A DNA stretch of 64,000 nucleotides from JANXQZ01 sp038225555 (lineage in GTDB: Bacteria > Acidobacteriota > Terriglobia > Bryobacterales > Bryobacteraceae). Under the pieces are notes generated by a model. It was given only the letters and a program-made list of their open reading frames with translations. It was not told the origin of the DNA and did not search any database. Location of the stretch: NCBI GenBank assembly GCA_038225555.1, contig JBBRRB010000009.1:1-64000 (forward strand), given 5' to 3'. Below are positions 52,358 through 60,947 of this stretch, in pieces (position 1 is the stretch's first letter; every line of letters starts with the position of its first letter). The position numbers and the translations under genes are program-made.

Positions 52358-53317
52358 TTGCTGCCTCCTGTTTCAGTGATCATTCCTAACTGGAACGGTG
52401 CCAGTCGGCTTAAGACCTTATTCAGGTCTCTCAAAACTCAGGAACCAATCGAGGAAATCATTGTTATCGACAACGGCAGTACCGACAATTCGGTGGCGGT
52501 GGCAAGACAAGCGGGCGCGCGGGTGATCGCGGTTGATCGAAACGAAGGTTTTGCCCCTGCTGTCAACCGTGGCGTCCGTTCCGCTGTCGGCCACTGGCTC
52601 GCTGTGATTAACAACGACGTGGAAGTGGAATCCGGCTGGCTCAAGACTCTCCTTTCGTCGGCCATCGCCAGCTCGGCTTGGTTCGCGACCGGCAAACTCC
52701 TCGACAATGCCCGTCGAAGCCGAATTGACGGCACATTCGATGCCGTCTGCCGCGGAGGCACTGCTTGGCGCTGCGGTTCGGGACGGCTGGACGGCCCCGC
52801 ATTCAACGTCGAAACCCAAATACAGTTCGCTCCCTTCACCGCCGTTCTGCTAAAAAAGGAGCTGTTCGACAAAGTGGGCCTCCTCGACGAGCGCTTCGAA
52901 TCCTATCTGGAAGACGTCGATTTCGGACTCCGTTGCGCGAAGCACGGACTTTCGGGAATCTACGTACCCTCCGCGATCGGTTACCACCAAGGCAGCGCCA
53001 CCTTTGGACGCTGGCATCCCGATACGGTCCGGCGTATCTCCCGCAACCAACTCCTGCTCGTTGCCAAACATATCGGACACTACGGCTGGCCTGTCATCGT
53101 CGCCCAGGGACTCTGGGGCTTAGTAGCCCTCAGGCATGGGGCCGCTTGGCCTTGGCTGAAAGGAAAGTTGGATGGAGTGCGTCTGATTCGGCGATCCCCC
53201 GAACAGCCCGCTGAAGATTTATCCGAAGTGTTCCTCCGCAGTGAGCGGCAGATTAAAGACCTGCAGCGCGAAACCGGCTTCGATCTTTACTGGAAGCTGT
53301 ACTTCGCGCTCACATGA
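52358..53317 (+). CDS. GT2 family glycosyltransferase
   Basis: The protein has 319 residues with a TTG start at 52358 (GAAGGA upstream by 6-7 nt). Motifs: SVIIPNWNGASRLKTLFRSL, IIVIDNGSTDNSVAVA, NEGFAPAVNRGVRSAVGHWLAVINNDVEVESGWL (NDD metal motif), FAPFTAVLLKKELFDKVGLLDERFESYLEDVDFGLRCAKHGL. It is in the rhamnosyl-/WcaA-like group, which builds surface glycans. The stop overlaps the next start (ATGA), so the two are translationally coupled. Confidence 0.9.
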   Translation: MLPPVSVIIPNWNGASRLKTLFRSLKTQEPIEEIIVIDNGSTDNSVAVARQAGARVIAVDRNEGFAPAVNRGVRSAVGHWLAVINNDVEVESGWLKTLLSSAIASSAWFATGKLLDNARRSRIDGTFDAVCRGGTAWRCGSGRLDGPAFNVETQIQFAPFTAVLLKKELFDKVGLLDERFESYLEDVDFGLRCAKHGLSGIYVPSAIGYHQGSATFGRWHPDTVRRISRNQLLLVAKHIGHYGWPVIVAQGLWGLVALRHGAAWPWLKGKLDGVRLIRRSPEQPAEDLSEVFLRSERQIKDLQRETGFDLYWKLYFALT

Positions 53318-54234
53318 CAGGGAAAATCGGCATCGTGATCGTCACCTACAATTCAGAAGATGTGATCGAAGCATGCCTGCATAGTTGCGGTGACCTGCCA
53401 ACCGTAGTCGTGGACAACGACTCCCAAGACGCCACTCTTGCTCATATCCACCCGCGTCCGCGGCTTTCGATCCTCGCCAACACCGAAAACCTCGGATTTG
53501 CCGCCGCCGTCAACCAGGGCGTTCATCAACTCGACTCCGAACTCATCCTGCTCCTGAACCCCGACGTTCAACTCCGAACCCCGCTCGATGCTCTTCTCGA
53601 AGCTTTCAACGACGCCGACACGGCTATCGCCTCGGGAACCCTGGTCGACACAACCGGAAAAATGCAGCGCGGATTCACCGTGCGGCGCTTTCCGAGCCCC
53701 GTTACTCTGGCCTTCGAGGTACTGGGAATCAACCGCCTATTTCCCTGGAACCGCGTGAATCGACGATACCGATGCCTGGATCTGGACCTCACCAAACCCG
53801 CACAAGTGGAGCAGCCCGCAGGCGCGTTTTTGCTGTTCCGACGGGAGGTCTGGGCGAAGCTGGGCGGCTTCGATGCCCGCTTTCACCCGCTCTGGTTCGA
53901 GGACGTGGATTTTTGCCGCCGGACGGCCAACCTGGGTTTGCGGATCAGGTATATTCCTCAGGCTCAGGCCAGTCACGCCGGGGGGTATAGTATAGCTAAG
54001 CTGACGTGGTCATGCCGGGAAGCCTACTGGTATGCTAGCCTTCTAAGGTATGCATCCAAGCACTTCAGTTCACAGGGTTTTCGGGGAGTGAGCTTGGCGG
54101 TCGTGTTGGGTTCCGTCATTCGAGCAGCCTTTGAAGCAGCCAACAGGCGGAGTAGCGAGCCCTTTGCGGTGTACGCGAGAGTAATTCGCCTCGCAATCGA
54201 GTGCGCGGTTCGCGGACGGAAGGCAGTAGCGTGA
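53314..54234 (+). CDS. GT2 family glycosyltransferase
   Basis: The protein has 306 residues. IGIVIVTYNSEDVIEACL, TVVVDNDSQDATLAHI, NLGFAAAVNQGVHQLDSELILLLNPDVQL (NPD as metal motif) and PAGAFLLFRREVWAKLGGFDARFHPLWFEDVDFCRRTANLGL place it in the rhamnosyltransferase (WbbL-like) group. A hydrophobic C-terminal stretch (GVSLAVVLGSVIRAAFEAA) may attach it to the membrane. It starts inside the preceding stop. Confidence 0.9.
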   Translation: MTGKIGIVIVTYNSEDVIEACLHSCGDLPTVVVDNDSQDATLAHIHPRPRLSILANTENLGFAAAVNQGVHQLDSELILLLNPDVQLRTPLDALLEAFNDADTAIASGTLVDTTGKMQRGFTVRRFPSPVTLAFEVLGINRLFPWNRVNRRYRCLDLDLTKPAQVEQPAGAFLLFRREVWAKLGGFDARFHPLWFEDVDFCRRTANLGLRIRYIPQAQASHAGGYSIAKLTWSCREAYWYASLLRYASKHFSSQGFRGVSLAVVLGSVIRAAFEAANRRSSEPFAVYARVIRLAIECAVRGRKAVA

Positions 54235-54269
54235 GGAATTAACGCCAAGACAAGAAGATAGCCTCATAC

Positions 54270-55328
54270 ATGTCCCACAACGATCGCGTAAGCGTTACCA
54301 TTGTCACCTACAACAGCGGCAGGTTCATCAAAAGATGTCTTGAGTCAGTGCTTGCCCAGAAGTACGGTGACAAAGAAATCATAGTCGTCGATAACGCCTC
54401 AACGGACGGCACCCTGGACATTCTCGAACAGTTCGAGGATTCTTGCAAGATCGTCTACAACGACGAAAATATAGGATTCGCCGCCGCCCAAAATCAAGCG
54501 ATCCGGCTTGGAACGGGCGATTGGGTCCTCACGCTGAATCCCGATGTGCTTTTGCTCCCCGGATTTATTCAGGCCCTGTACGATGCGGGCCAGATCGATT
54601 CGAAAATCGGAGCGGTGTGCGGGAAACTGCTCGCTATCCTGGCCACTTTCGACCTTCCCGACAAGCCCCTCGTCGATTCCACCGGCATCTACTTCACACC
54701 CACCATGCGTCACCTGGATCGCGGAAGCCAGGAGGTCGATAACGGCCATTACCTAAATTACGAATACGTTTTCGGAGCAACGGCTGCCGCCGCGCTGTAT
54801 CGGCGCTCCATGATCGAGGATGTTTCCATTGACGACGAGTTCTTCGATCCGGACTTTTTCGTCTACCGCGAAGACGCCGATGTGGCTTGGCGTGCTCAGT
54901 TGCTCGGCTGGCGATGTATCTACACGCCGCATGCCCGCGGGTATCACGTGCGCAATGTTTTGCCAGGGAATCGCCGCGCACTGCCAGCCGTCATCAACAT
55001 GCACTCGGTCAAGAACCGTTTCCTGATGCGAATCAAGAACATGACCGGGGATCTGTACCGCCGGAATTTTCTCTCAATTACGGCTCGCGATGTGGTGGTG
55101 CTCACGTGTTGCTTCGTGCGCGAACAATCCTCTCTGAAGGCGTTCTGGTACGTCGCCAGGAATTGGAAACGCGTGCTGGGGAAACGCAAGCAGATTATGG
55201 ACCGCCGCCGCGTGGATGACGATTATATGGCCAGTTGGTTCAGCTACGAACCTGTCAGCCATCCCGCTCCCAAGGTGAAAGCCGCCTCCGCTCGGGCAGT
55301 GTCGCGGTCGAAAGCCGTCCGAGGCTAA
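54270..55328 (+). CDS. GT2 family glycosyltransferase
   Basis: The protein has 352 residues. VSVTIVTYNSGRFIKRCLESVLAQ, IIVVDNASTDGTLDILEQF, NIGFAAAQNQAIRLGTGDWVLTLNPDVLLLPGF and DPDFFVYREDADVAWRAQLLGWRC are the GT-A motifs. It closely resembles the preceding enzyme in its first 100 residues, so the four GT2 genes here probably arose by duplication. The basic C-terminus (KVKAASARAVSRSKAVRG) could aid membrane association. The next gene begins one base after its stop. Confidence 0.9.
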   Translation: MSHNDRVSVTIVTYNSGRFIKRCLESVLAQKYGDKEIIVVDNASTDGTLDILEQFEDSCKIVYNDENIGFAAAQNQAIRLGTGDWVLTLNPDVLLLPGFIQALYDAGQIDSKIGAVCGKLLAILATFDLPDKPLVDSTGIYFTPTMRHLDRGSQEVDNGHYLNYEYVFGATAAAALYRRSMIEDVSIDDEFFDPDFFVYREDADVAWRAQLLGWRCIYTPHARGYHVRNVLPGNRRALPAVINMHSVKNRFLMRIKNMTGDLYRRNFLSITARDVVVLTCCFVREQSSLKAFWYVARNWKRVLGKRKQIMDRRRVDDDYMASWFSYEPVSHPAPKVKAASARAVSRSKAVRG

Positions 55329-55329
55329 C

Positions 55330-56421
55330 ATTCAAATCGCAATCCTGGGTACTCGGGGCATCCCGGCCCGTTATGGCGGATTCGAAACCTTCGCGGAAGA
55401 GATCTCAACCAGGCTTGCGGCTCGCGGGCATACCGTAACGGTTTACTGCCGCGAACGGCACTTGGCTTCGGTTTTTCAAAATGTGCGCTTGCTCTACTTG
55501 CCAACCCTGCGCCACAAGTACCTGGACACCCTTTTCCATACTGCTATCTCCACCGCGCATCTGTTGTTTCACCGCCAGGATGTGGCTCTGTACTGCAACG
55601 CGGCGAACGCGATCTTTACCCCCTGGCCCCGTCTCCTGGGCACGCCCGTAGCTCTCAACGTGGATGGACTGGAACGGAATCGGAAGAAGTGGAACCGCTT
55701 GGCCAAGCTCTGGTACCTGCTCTCAGAGCGCTTGGCGACCATCTTTCCCAACGCTGTGATCACCGACGCCCTGGCGATTCAGCAGTATTACCAGAGCCGC
55801 TATTCCAAGCTCTCTACTTTCATCCCGTATGGTGCTGAGCTCGGGCCAGTTGCGACCACGGAAGTTTTGAATCGCCTGGGACTCGAACCAGACGGCTACT
55901 TCCTCTATGTCAGCCGCATGGAGCCCGAAAACAACGCCTTACTGGTACGCCAGGCTTTTGAAGGCATAACCACCACGTTGAAACTCGCGCTCATCGGAGA
56001 CGCTCCCTACGCTCACGAATATATTCGGCAAGTACGCGCCACCACAGACCCGCGCGTGGTGATCCCTGGCGCGATCTACGGCTCCGGGTATCACGAGCTG
56101 CAATCCCACTCGTTCGCCTACATCCACGCAACTGAGGTCGGCGGAACCCATCCCGCCCTCATTGAAGCCATGGGCCGGGGTGCCTTGGTGCTGTATCTGA
56201 ATACCATTGAAAACGCAGAAGTAGCCGGGGACGCAGGAATCCCGTTCGAGCACGACAATCTGGAGGAAATGCTGGGACGGGTGCTGCGCATGACCGACGC
56301 GGCCCGGCTCGAATATCGCCGGCGAGCCCAATCCCGCGCAGCCGCTCACTACAGTTGGGACGCGGTCACGGATCAGTACGAGAACCTGCTGGTCGGCTTA
56401 GCTGGCAAGGCGCGATCATAA
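55330..56421 (+). CDS. GT4-type glycosyltransferase with DUF1972-like N-terminus, probable ATT start
   Basis: The protein has 363 residues when begun at ATT 55330. Translation there gives IQIAILGTRGIPARYGGFET, the conserved N-terminus of DUF1972 glycosyltransferases (Met-x-IAILGTRGIP). The frame has no ATG, GTG or TTG between the upstream stop (55276-55278) and 55462, and a start at 55462 would lose the first 44 residues of the donor fold. CGAGG lies 5 bases before ATT. The C-terminal half has YFLYVSRMEPENNALLVRQAF and SYIHATEVGGTHPALIEAMGRG-like motifs of GT-B enzymes. It probably adds rhamnose or a similar sugar. alr follows after 3 bp. Confidence 0.88.
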   Translation: MQIAILGTRGIPARYGGFETFAEEISTRLAARGHTVTVYCRERHLASVFQNVRLLYLPTLRHKYLDTLFHTAISTAHLLFHRQDVALYCNAANAIFTPWPRLLGTPVALNVDGLERNRKKWNRLAKLWYLLSERLATIFPNAVITDALAIQQYYQSRYSKLSTFIPYGAELGPVATTEVLNRLGLEPDGYFLYVSRMEPENNALLVRQAFEGITTTLKLALIGDAPYAHEYIRQVRATTDPRVVIPGAIYGSGYHELQSHSFAYIHATEVGGTHPALIEAMGRGALVLYLNTIENAEVAGDAGIPFEHDNLEEMLGRVLRMTDAARLEYRRRAQSRAAAHYSWDAVTDQYENLLVGLAGKARS

Positions 56422-56424
56422 AGC

Positions 56425-57555
56425 ATGGGCTTTGCCTTACGCTCCTGGGTAGAGATATCTCTCCAGCAGATCGCCGACAACTTCAATGCCGCCCGGGCCG
56501 TCGTCGGACCCAACGTAGAAGTGATGCCCGTGGTAAAGGCAGATGCCTATCGCCACGGAGCCGTCGAAGTCTCGCGCACCCTGACTCGCGAGGGAGCCCG
56601 TTGGCTGGCGGTGAGCAACGTCGAAGAAGGCGCCAGGCTGCGCGAAGCTGGCATAACCGCCCGCATCCTGGTGATGGCCGACTTCCTTCCAGCCGAACGC
56701 GAGGGCCTCCTCGATTGCAACCTGACGCCGGTGCTTCACTCGCTCAGTGACATTCCTGAATGGGACCGACTGGCAGCATCGCGAGGAGTTCGTCCCTTTT
56801 ATCACCTCAAGATTGATACTGGCATGGGGCGTCTCGGGACGCGCGAACCAGCGGACCAAATTTGCCGCGCGGTTCGTGCCGCGACCAACGTCCACCTGGA
56901 AGGATTGATGACCCACTTCGCGTCGGCGTCTGATTACCAGGGCTCGCAGACGGAGGATCAATCCTCCAGCTTCGAGCAAACTTGCCGCGAAATGGCAGAG
57001 AACGGCATTGCGCCGGATTTCCTCCACATGTCCAGCACCATCCCCATCGCTTACGGGCGCAGTCGAGCTTGGAAGCAAATGGTGCGTCCCGGCCACGCGA
57101 TCTATGGATACGTGTCTCCCGTATCCGGCGCGGCGTCTCCACCCAAGCTCCTGCAAGTAAAACCGGCGCTTTCCTGGAAAACTGCGATATTAGCGACGAA
57201 AGAAATCCCGCAAGGCGCTCTAGTCGGATACGGCGGCATGTATCGCGCGCCCCACCCGATGCGGATCGCTGTGTTGGCAGCCGGCTACGCGGATGGGATC
57301 CCGCACCGGTTATCGAATCGCGGGCGAGTGATCGCCGGGGGCAAGCTCGCATCGATTGTGGGTGCCGTATCGATGGACCTGACCACCATCGACATTACCG
57401 CCAGCCCCGAGCTCAGGGTCGGAGATCCGGTGACCCTTCTCGGAAGCGAGGGAGGCCTGACGATTGACGCTCAGCAAATGGCACGAACGGCGGGAACCAT
57501 CTCCTACAGCATCCTGTGCGGCATCAGCGCCCGCGTAAAGCAGATCTATATTTGA
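56425..57555 (+). CDS. alr: Alanine racemase
   Basis: The protein has 376 residues. Alr interconverts L- and D-alanine with PLP, for peptidoglycan. The PLP lysine lies in VMPVVKADAYRHGAVEV (usual form VVKANAYGHG, here with Asp and Arg), the substrate/phosphate region in YHLKIDTGMGRLG and HMSSTIPIA, the second catalytic Tyr in ALVGYGGMYRAP, and VLAAGYADGIPHRLSNRG plus VGAVSMDLTTIDI complete the pattern. It is placed as the last gene of the glycosyltransferase run, with 3 bp between genes. D-Ala might also decorate the surface polymer. Confidence 0.93.
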   Translation: MGFALRSWVEISLQQIADNFNAARAVVGPNVEVMPVVKADAYRHGAVEVSRTLTREGARWLAVSNVEEGARLREAGITARILVMADFLPAEREGLLDCNLTPVLHSLSDIPEWDRLAASRGVRPFYHLKIDTGMGRLGTREPADQICRAVRAATNVHLEGLMTHFASASDYQGSQTEDQSSSFEQTCREMAENGIAPDFLHMSSTIPIAYGRSRAWKQMVRPGHAIYGYVSPVSGAASPPKLLQVKPALSWKTAILATKEIPQGALVGYGGMYRAPHPMRIAVLAAGYADGIPHRLSNRGRVIAGGKLASIVGAVSMDLTTIDITASPELRVGDPVTLLGSEGGLTIDAQQMARTAGTISYSILCGISARVKQIYI

Positions 57556-57563
57556 TAGATCGA

Positions 57564-58574
57564 CTAACCCATCCAATGCAGATTCTTAGCCGTTCCATCG
57601 AACTGCGTCGTGGTCTTGAAGCCTTCGTATTTGCCAGTCATCGCCGCTGTCTTGGTCTTGGCCAGCAGCGACGATAGCTGGGCTTCGCCCAACGGCTTGA
57701 AAGTCTTTGCCGCTTCCAGAGCCTGTTCCAGGCGCTCCATGGAATCGCAGCCGGTGATCACCACGGAGGTAGGCAAGTTGAGCGCATAATGCAGGCACTC
57801 GATTCCTGTTGCTAGACCCTGCTTCGGAATGTTCGAGAACGCCATGGGCTTCATCCCGAGCACGGCGACACCCTGTTCCACCAGTTTGGGAACGGCTAGT
57901 CTCGCGAAGCTTCGGAAGTGCGCATCCAGCAGGTTTAGCGGCATCTGCGCGGCGTCGAAATGAAAATTATGCTGCGCCGCTACCTCGAGCATTCGGAGAT
58001 GCACCGCCGGATCTTTGTGGCCGGTGAATCCGATGAAGCGAATCTTGCCAGCTTTCTTTGCTTCCATGAGTGCTTCGAGCGGACCATTTTCGGCGAAAAA
58101 TAGATCCGGATCTTCCATGCGAATGTTCTCGTGATATTGCATCAGATCGACATGATCCGTCTGCATGCGCTGGAGCGATTCGTCGATCTGCTTCGCCGTG
58201 GATGCCTTAGTGCGCCCGTCGAACTTGGTCATTAAAAACACCTTGTTGCGGTACCCGTCGCGGAGTGCATTGCCCATCCAGACTTCGCTTTTGCCGTCGT
58301 GATAATCCCAGCAGTTGTCGAGGAAGTTGATGCCGCGGTCCACTGCGGTTCGAACCAGCTTGATGCCATCCTGCTCGTCTTTCGGCACTCCGATGTGATA
58401 ACCTCCCAGGCCGATCGCCGATACGCGTTCGCCCGTCTTGCCCAGAGTGCGATAGATCATATCGCCGCGCCGCGTTTCGGCTGCGACTAGATTGTTGGCC
58501 ACGGCTGCCGCGAACGTGAGGCCTGCAACCGCTCCGATCAGGTCCCTGCGTGTGGGGTTTGGGTCTTCTTGCAT
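57564..58574 (-). CDS. Tat-signal aldo/keto reductase
   Basis: The protein has 336 residues. The N-terminus NPTRRDLIGAVAGLTFAAAVANN is a twin-arginine signal. The barrel shows the catalytic tetrad: Asp and Tyr in INFLDNCWDYHDGKSEVWMG, Lys in FLMTKFDGRT and His in VDLMQYHENI. AKR enzymes reduce carbonyls with NADPH; here the export signal makes the cofactor source unclear. It is divergent from the Gfo/Idh/MocA gene, also Tat-targeted, with 73 bp between starts, and may share regulation. Confidence 0.88.
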   Translation of the reverse strand: MQEDPNPTRRDLIGAVAGLTFAAAVANNLVAAETRRGDMIYRTLGKTGERVSAIGLGGYHIGVPKDEQDGIKLVRTAVDRGINFLDNCWDYHDGKSEVWMGNALRDGYRNKVFLMTKFDGRTKASTAKQIDESLQRMQTDHVDLMQYHENIRMEDPDLFFAENGPLEALMEAKKAGKIRFIGFTGHKDPAVHLRMLEVAAQHNFHFDAAQMPLNLLDAHFRSFARLAVPKLVEQGVAVLGMKPMAFSNIPKQGLATGIECLHYALNLPTSVVITGCDSMERLEQALEAAKTFKPLGEAQLSSLLAKTKTAAMTGKYEGFKTTTQFDGTAKNLHWMG

Positions 58575-58647
58575 GCTTGTTCTCCTGCCGGTCGAATCAT
58601 AGCAGATTGAACTTTATCTTCGGCCAAAGTGCGATGATGGCAGTGAT

Positions 58648-60012
58648 ATGTTTACAACTCGTCGCGACCTCGTCAAATCCGCCGGCATGCTGTCCAGCCT
58701 CTACGCCGCCCACACTGCCCTGGGCCAGGATACCCCTAAACCCCGCCCCGCCAACGACCGGATTCAGGTGGCCTGCATCGGATTCGGCATCATGGGTCAG
58801 GGGGATGTCGCGACCGCAGTCACAGTCCCCGGCGTGGAACTCATCGCCGTGGCCGACGTCTACGATGGACGTCTGGCTCTCGCCCGCGAGCGTTACGGCG
58901 AGAATATATTCACCACCAGGGACTATCGCGAGGTGCTCGCGCGCCCCGGTCTCGATGCTGTCATTGTTGCCACTCCAGATCATTGGCACAGCAAAATCGC
59001 GATCGATGCGATGAACGCCGGCAAAGATGTGTACTGCCAAAAGCCCATGGTGCAGAAGGTGGAAGACGGAGCGGGCGTGATCGCGGCTCAGCGGAAAACC
59101 GGACGCATTCTGCAAGTGGGCAGTCAGCGCGTTAGCTCGGTTCTGTATCAGAAAGCGAAGGACTTGATTCACGAGGGCGTGGTCGGCGAGGTCCACATGG
59201 TGGAAGCGTGGTGGGACCGCAGTTCTTCCCAGGGCGCGTGGCAATACTCGATTCCGCCCGACGCATCGCCCGAAACAATCGATTGGGATCGGTTCCTCGG
59301 CCGCGCGCCGAAGCGTCCTTTCGAACCAATTCGGTTGTTCAGATGGCGCAATTATCAGGACTATGGGACGGGGATCGCAGGCGATCTATTCGTGCATCAG
59401 TTTAGCGGGATTCACTTCGTCATGGATTCGATCGGACCAACTCGAATCTGCGCCATGGGCGGAACTCATTACTGGAAAGATGGCCGCGACGTTCCCGACC
59501 TGATGATGGGCATGTACGAATATCCGCGGACTAGCACCCATCCGGCTTTCGAACTCAGCTTGCGAGTGAACTTTGAAGCGGGCGGCGGTGATCAAGCCGG
59601 CTTCCGCTTTATCGGAACAGACGGAGTTCTGAATTTGTCGGTAGGCAACGCGATCACGGTGTCGAAGAAGCCCAAGCAGGTGAATCCTGGCACCACGGCG
59701 GGAACGTTTTCAAAGGCCATCGCGGATAAGATTTTAGCGGAGAACCGTACCAAGTATCCGGCCACCTCGCAGAATGCGGACAGCATGCGGGCGAGCACCG
59801 AGCAGCGTTTCGCCATGCCGCCGGGCTACACCGAGCAGTACGCGCACCATCTGAATTTCTTCGAACACGTGCGCAGCCGTCAGCCTGTGATTGAGGATGC
59901 AGTGTTCGGCTTGCGCGCCGCCGGTCCCGCTCTGTTATCGAATATTTCCTATTTCAACAACAAGCTATGCCTGTGGGATCCGGAGCGGATGCAGATTAAG
60001 GACCAGGCCTAA
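58648..60012 (+). CDS. Tat-signal Gfo/Idh/MocA oxidoreductase
   Basis: The protein has 454 residues. MFTTRRDLVKSAGMLSSLYAAH is a twin-arginine signal. The Rossmann domain has VACIGFGIMGQGDVATAV and the family motif as KDVYCQKPMVQKVEDG, where Gln replaces the usual Glu of EKP. The C-terminal alpha/beta domain (VVGEVHMVEAWWDRSSSQG, GIAGDLFVHQFSGIHFVMDS) is of the Gfo type. Exported members are frequent in Acidobacteria, Verrucomicrobia and Planctomycetes and are thought to act on sugars with a tightly bound NAD(P). Substrate unknown. The next gene follows after 11 bp. Confidence 0.88.
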   Translation: MFTTRRDLVKSAGMLSSLYAAHTALGQDTPKPRPANDRIQVACIGFGIMGQGDVATAVTVPGVELIAVADVYDGRLALARERYGENIFTTRDYREVLARPGLDAVIVATPDHWHSKIAIDAMNAGKDVYCQKPMVQKVEDGAGVIAAQRKTGRILQVGSQRVSSVLYQKAKDLIHEGVVGEVHMVEAWWDRSSSQGAWQYSIPPDASPETIDWDRFLGRAPKRPFEPIRLFRWRNYQDYGTGIAGDLFVHQFSGIHFVMDSIGPTRICAMGGTHYWKDGRDVPDLMMGMYEYPRTSTHPAFELSLRVNFEAGGGDQAGFRFIGTDGVLNLSVGNAITVSKKPKQVNPGTTAGTFSKAIADKILAENRTKYPATSQNADSMRASTEQRFAMPPGYTEQYAHHLNFFEHVRSRQPVIEDAVFGLRAAGPALLSNISYFNNKLCLWDPERMQIKDQA

Positions 60013-60023
60013 CCTCGCAGCCG

Positions 60024-60947
60024 ATGGTCTCGTTTACGTGCAACGTTTGCGGACGGTCTAACAACGTTGAAGTATTCGCCACCGAGCCCGCCAGTTGTAT
60101 CTGCGGCTCGAATGTGCGCTCGCGGGCGCTCATTCATTTGTTGTCTCTCGAACTCTTTGGACATAGCCTGATTCTCACCGAGTTCCCTATCCTCAAGTCG
60201 ATTCGCGGACTCGGCATGACAGACAAGGATTGTTACGCATCGGTTTTGAAAGAGAAGTTCGATTACACGAATACGCAATATGATCGAGAGCCGCGCTTCG
60301 ACTTCACCGAATCTCATCCGAAGCTGGCTGGAATGTACGATTTTGTATTGTCGGCCGATGTTCTCGAACACGTTGCGCCGCCAGTGGAGCGCGTGCTGGA
60401 CGAAGTACACAGTCTCCTCAAGCCATGCGGTTTCTTTGGCATCACTATCTTCTGCAACCCGCGCGACGAGATGCGCGAACACTTCCCCGAACTCCATCAA
60501 TATCGAACTGTTCCTCTGGGAGATAGCACGGTGCTCATTAATCGGCGTGCCGACGGAACTCTCGAAATCTGCGACGATCTTATCTTTCACGGCGGGAGCG
60601 GGGCCACTCTTGAGATGCGCGAATTCGGAGGAACCGAACTCAGGCGCAAGCTGACTTCCGCTGGGTTTGGCGAGTTCGAGTTTCTCACCGACAATGTCCC
60701 CGAAATAGGCGTTCTTTTCGACGAAGACGTATCTCAGCCGCTGATCGCGCGCAAGGAGCCGTTCGTACTGAGCGCCGCCGGATGCAGCGAGTTGGTTGAA
60801 CAATGGCGCACCGCAAAGCAAGAGGCGGAACGCGAGCGCCAGCGGGCCGCGACTCTGGAGGAACAAGTCAGGCAAGCGGCTGAGTCTCGATGGCTGGGGC
60901 TCGGCAGGAAGCTGGGCGTGGGACCCGATTTCTCTACTTCCCAGTGA
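60024..60947 (+). CDS. Methyltransferase-like protein with zinc-binding start and SRW tail
   Basis: The protein has 307 residues. The start SFTCNVCGRSNNVE and ASCICGSNVRSRALI shows four Cys in two pairs. The middle is a class I methyltransferase core without a classic glycine motif; FVLSADVLEHVAPPVERVLDEVHSLLKPCGFF is the recognisable part. The end is a short coiled coil (QWRTAKQEAERERQRAATLEEQ) followed by SRWLGLGRKLGVGP, the same tail motif as in the protein at 45103. It probably modifies a surface glycan. GTGA couples it to the polytopic membrane protein. Confidence 0.75.
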   Translation: MVSFTCNVCGRSNNVEVFATEPASCICGSNVRSRALIHLLSLELFGHSLILTEFPILKSIRGLGMTDKDCYASVLKEKFDYTNTQYDREPRFDFTESHPKLAGMYDFVLSADVLEHVAPPVERVLDEVHSLLKPCGFFGITIFCNPRDEMREHFPELHQYRTVPLGDSTVLINRRADGTLEICDDLIFHGGSGATLEMREFGGTELRRKLTSAGFGEFEFLTDNVPEIGVLFDEDVSQPLIARKEPFVLSAAGCSELVEQWRTAKQEAERERQRAATLEEQVRQAAESRWLGLGRKLGVGPDFSTSQ

